A stretch of DNA of 31,611 nucleotides from a virus. The position numbers and the translations under genes were made by a program. The stretch spans positions 1 to 31,611 of IMG/VR virus record IMGVR_UViG_3300004369_000081; one strand, 5' to 3'. The notes beneath the pieces were generated by a model. It had not been told where the DNA came from and made no database searches. It worked only from the letters and a program-made list of their open reading frames with translations. The number at the start of each line of letters is the position of its first letter. The first letter of the stretch is position 1. This document shows positions 31,490 through 31,611 of the stretch, piece after piece.

Positions 31490-31611
31490 ATGAAACTTTG
31501 GATGCTTGGTAATCGTCTCACTACTGAGATGTATGAACGTGAAAGATTTATTGAAGAAGCAGATAAATATAGTATCGATTTTAATTTAGTCTTTGCCGAC
31601 GAAATCGATCT
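31490..31611 (+). CDS. Start of a probable ATP-grasp ligase (RimK/glutathione-synthetase-like), cut by window end
   Basis: Only 40 residues are visible: MKLWMLGNRLTTEMYERERF, then IEEADKYSIDFNLVFADEID. This looks like the N-terminal pre-ATP-grasp strand-helix-strand of RimK-type carboxylate-amine ligases ('MK.W.L..R......R..EEA......'), which occur in marine T4-like cyanophages. RimK adds glutamates to the C terminus of ribosomal protein S6 in bacteria. The ATP-binding part lies outside the window, so the call is tentative. The gene starts three bases after the lysine-rich peptide gene and has only a weak ribosome site, suggesting coupled translation. Confidence 0.45.
   Translation, partial: MKLWMLGNRLTTEMYERERFIEEADKYSIDFNLVFADEID

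Noticed and set aside
31562-31569. GATAAATA late-type box near the right edge
   Set aside because: It lies inside the coding part of the ATP-grasp-like gene with no gene start visible after it in the window.
1-31611. tRNA genes, integrase, transposon or CRISPR array
   Set aside because: I saw no cloverleaf-like sequence in the gaps and no gene of these types; nearly all DNA is used by the genes listed.

Overview
This window looks like part of the genome of a marine T4-like myovirus (a cyanophage or a close relative such as a pelagiphage). It is visibly AT-rich. Every convincing gene is on the + strand, and genes are packed with ATGA, TAATG and TGATG overlaps. Intergenic NATAAATA boxes match the late-promoter motif of T4-like phages. 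No photosynthesis gene or tRNA is present to name the host, so 'marine cyanophage-like' rests on protein resemblance recalled from known families.

Layout. Bases 2-20664 carry baseplate genes in T4 order: the 3' part of gp6, a giant protein of about 3673 aa in the slot of T4 gene 7, gp8, and a 2041-aa DUF4815-type structural protein in the slot of genes 9/10. Bases 20664-24311 look like a small adsorption cassette: a short coiled-coil protein, a BppU-N-like beta protein, a 69-aa fibre-like fragment and a 936-aa repetitive tail fibre. Bases 24327-28407 hold a 56-aa mini-gene followed by the neck, tail-completion and packaging genes gp13, gp14, gp15 and gp16 (small terminase). The large terminase gp17, which follows gp16 in T4, does not appear. 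Instead bases 28422-31611 hold an accessory block: a four-cysteine protein, a basic DUF3008/DUF6321-like fusion, two probable structural proteins, then a run of overlapping tiny genes (membrane proteins, a zinc-ribbon-like protein, a 34-aa lysine-rich peptide), and finally the truncated start of a probable ATP-grasp (RimK/glutathione-synthetase-like) ligase.

How the parts work together. Almost everything from 2 to 28407 builds the virion: wedge proteins make the baseplate, the DUF4815-type protein and the fibre probably carry adsorption functions, gp13/14/15 close the neck and tail, and gp16 starts DNA packaging. Candidate late promoters lie before gp8, before the 2041-aa gene, twice before 20940, and as two copies of one 19-bp element before 28422 and 29273.

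Most interesting signals: (1) a GGSGY-type beta repeat of about 40 aa that recurs in the giant protein, gp8 and gp14, where it roughly doubles gp14 and appears to split another module at the giant's C terminus; (2) the giant gp7-slot protein itself, with a YHYH-like domain and about 13 'NG(V)xQ' modules; (3) the 34-aa lysine-rich peptide gene 3 bp before an ATP-grasp-like gene; (4) interruption of the gp16-gp17 order; (5) an A-B-B-A-B-A mosaic of repeats in the tail fibre; (6) a hairpin whose arms overlap twin late promoters.
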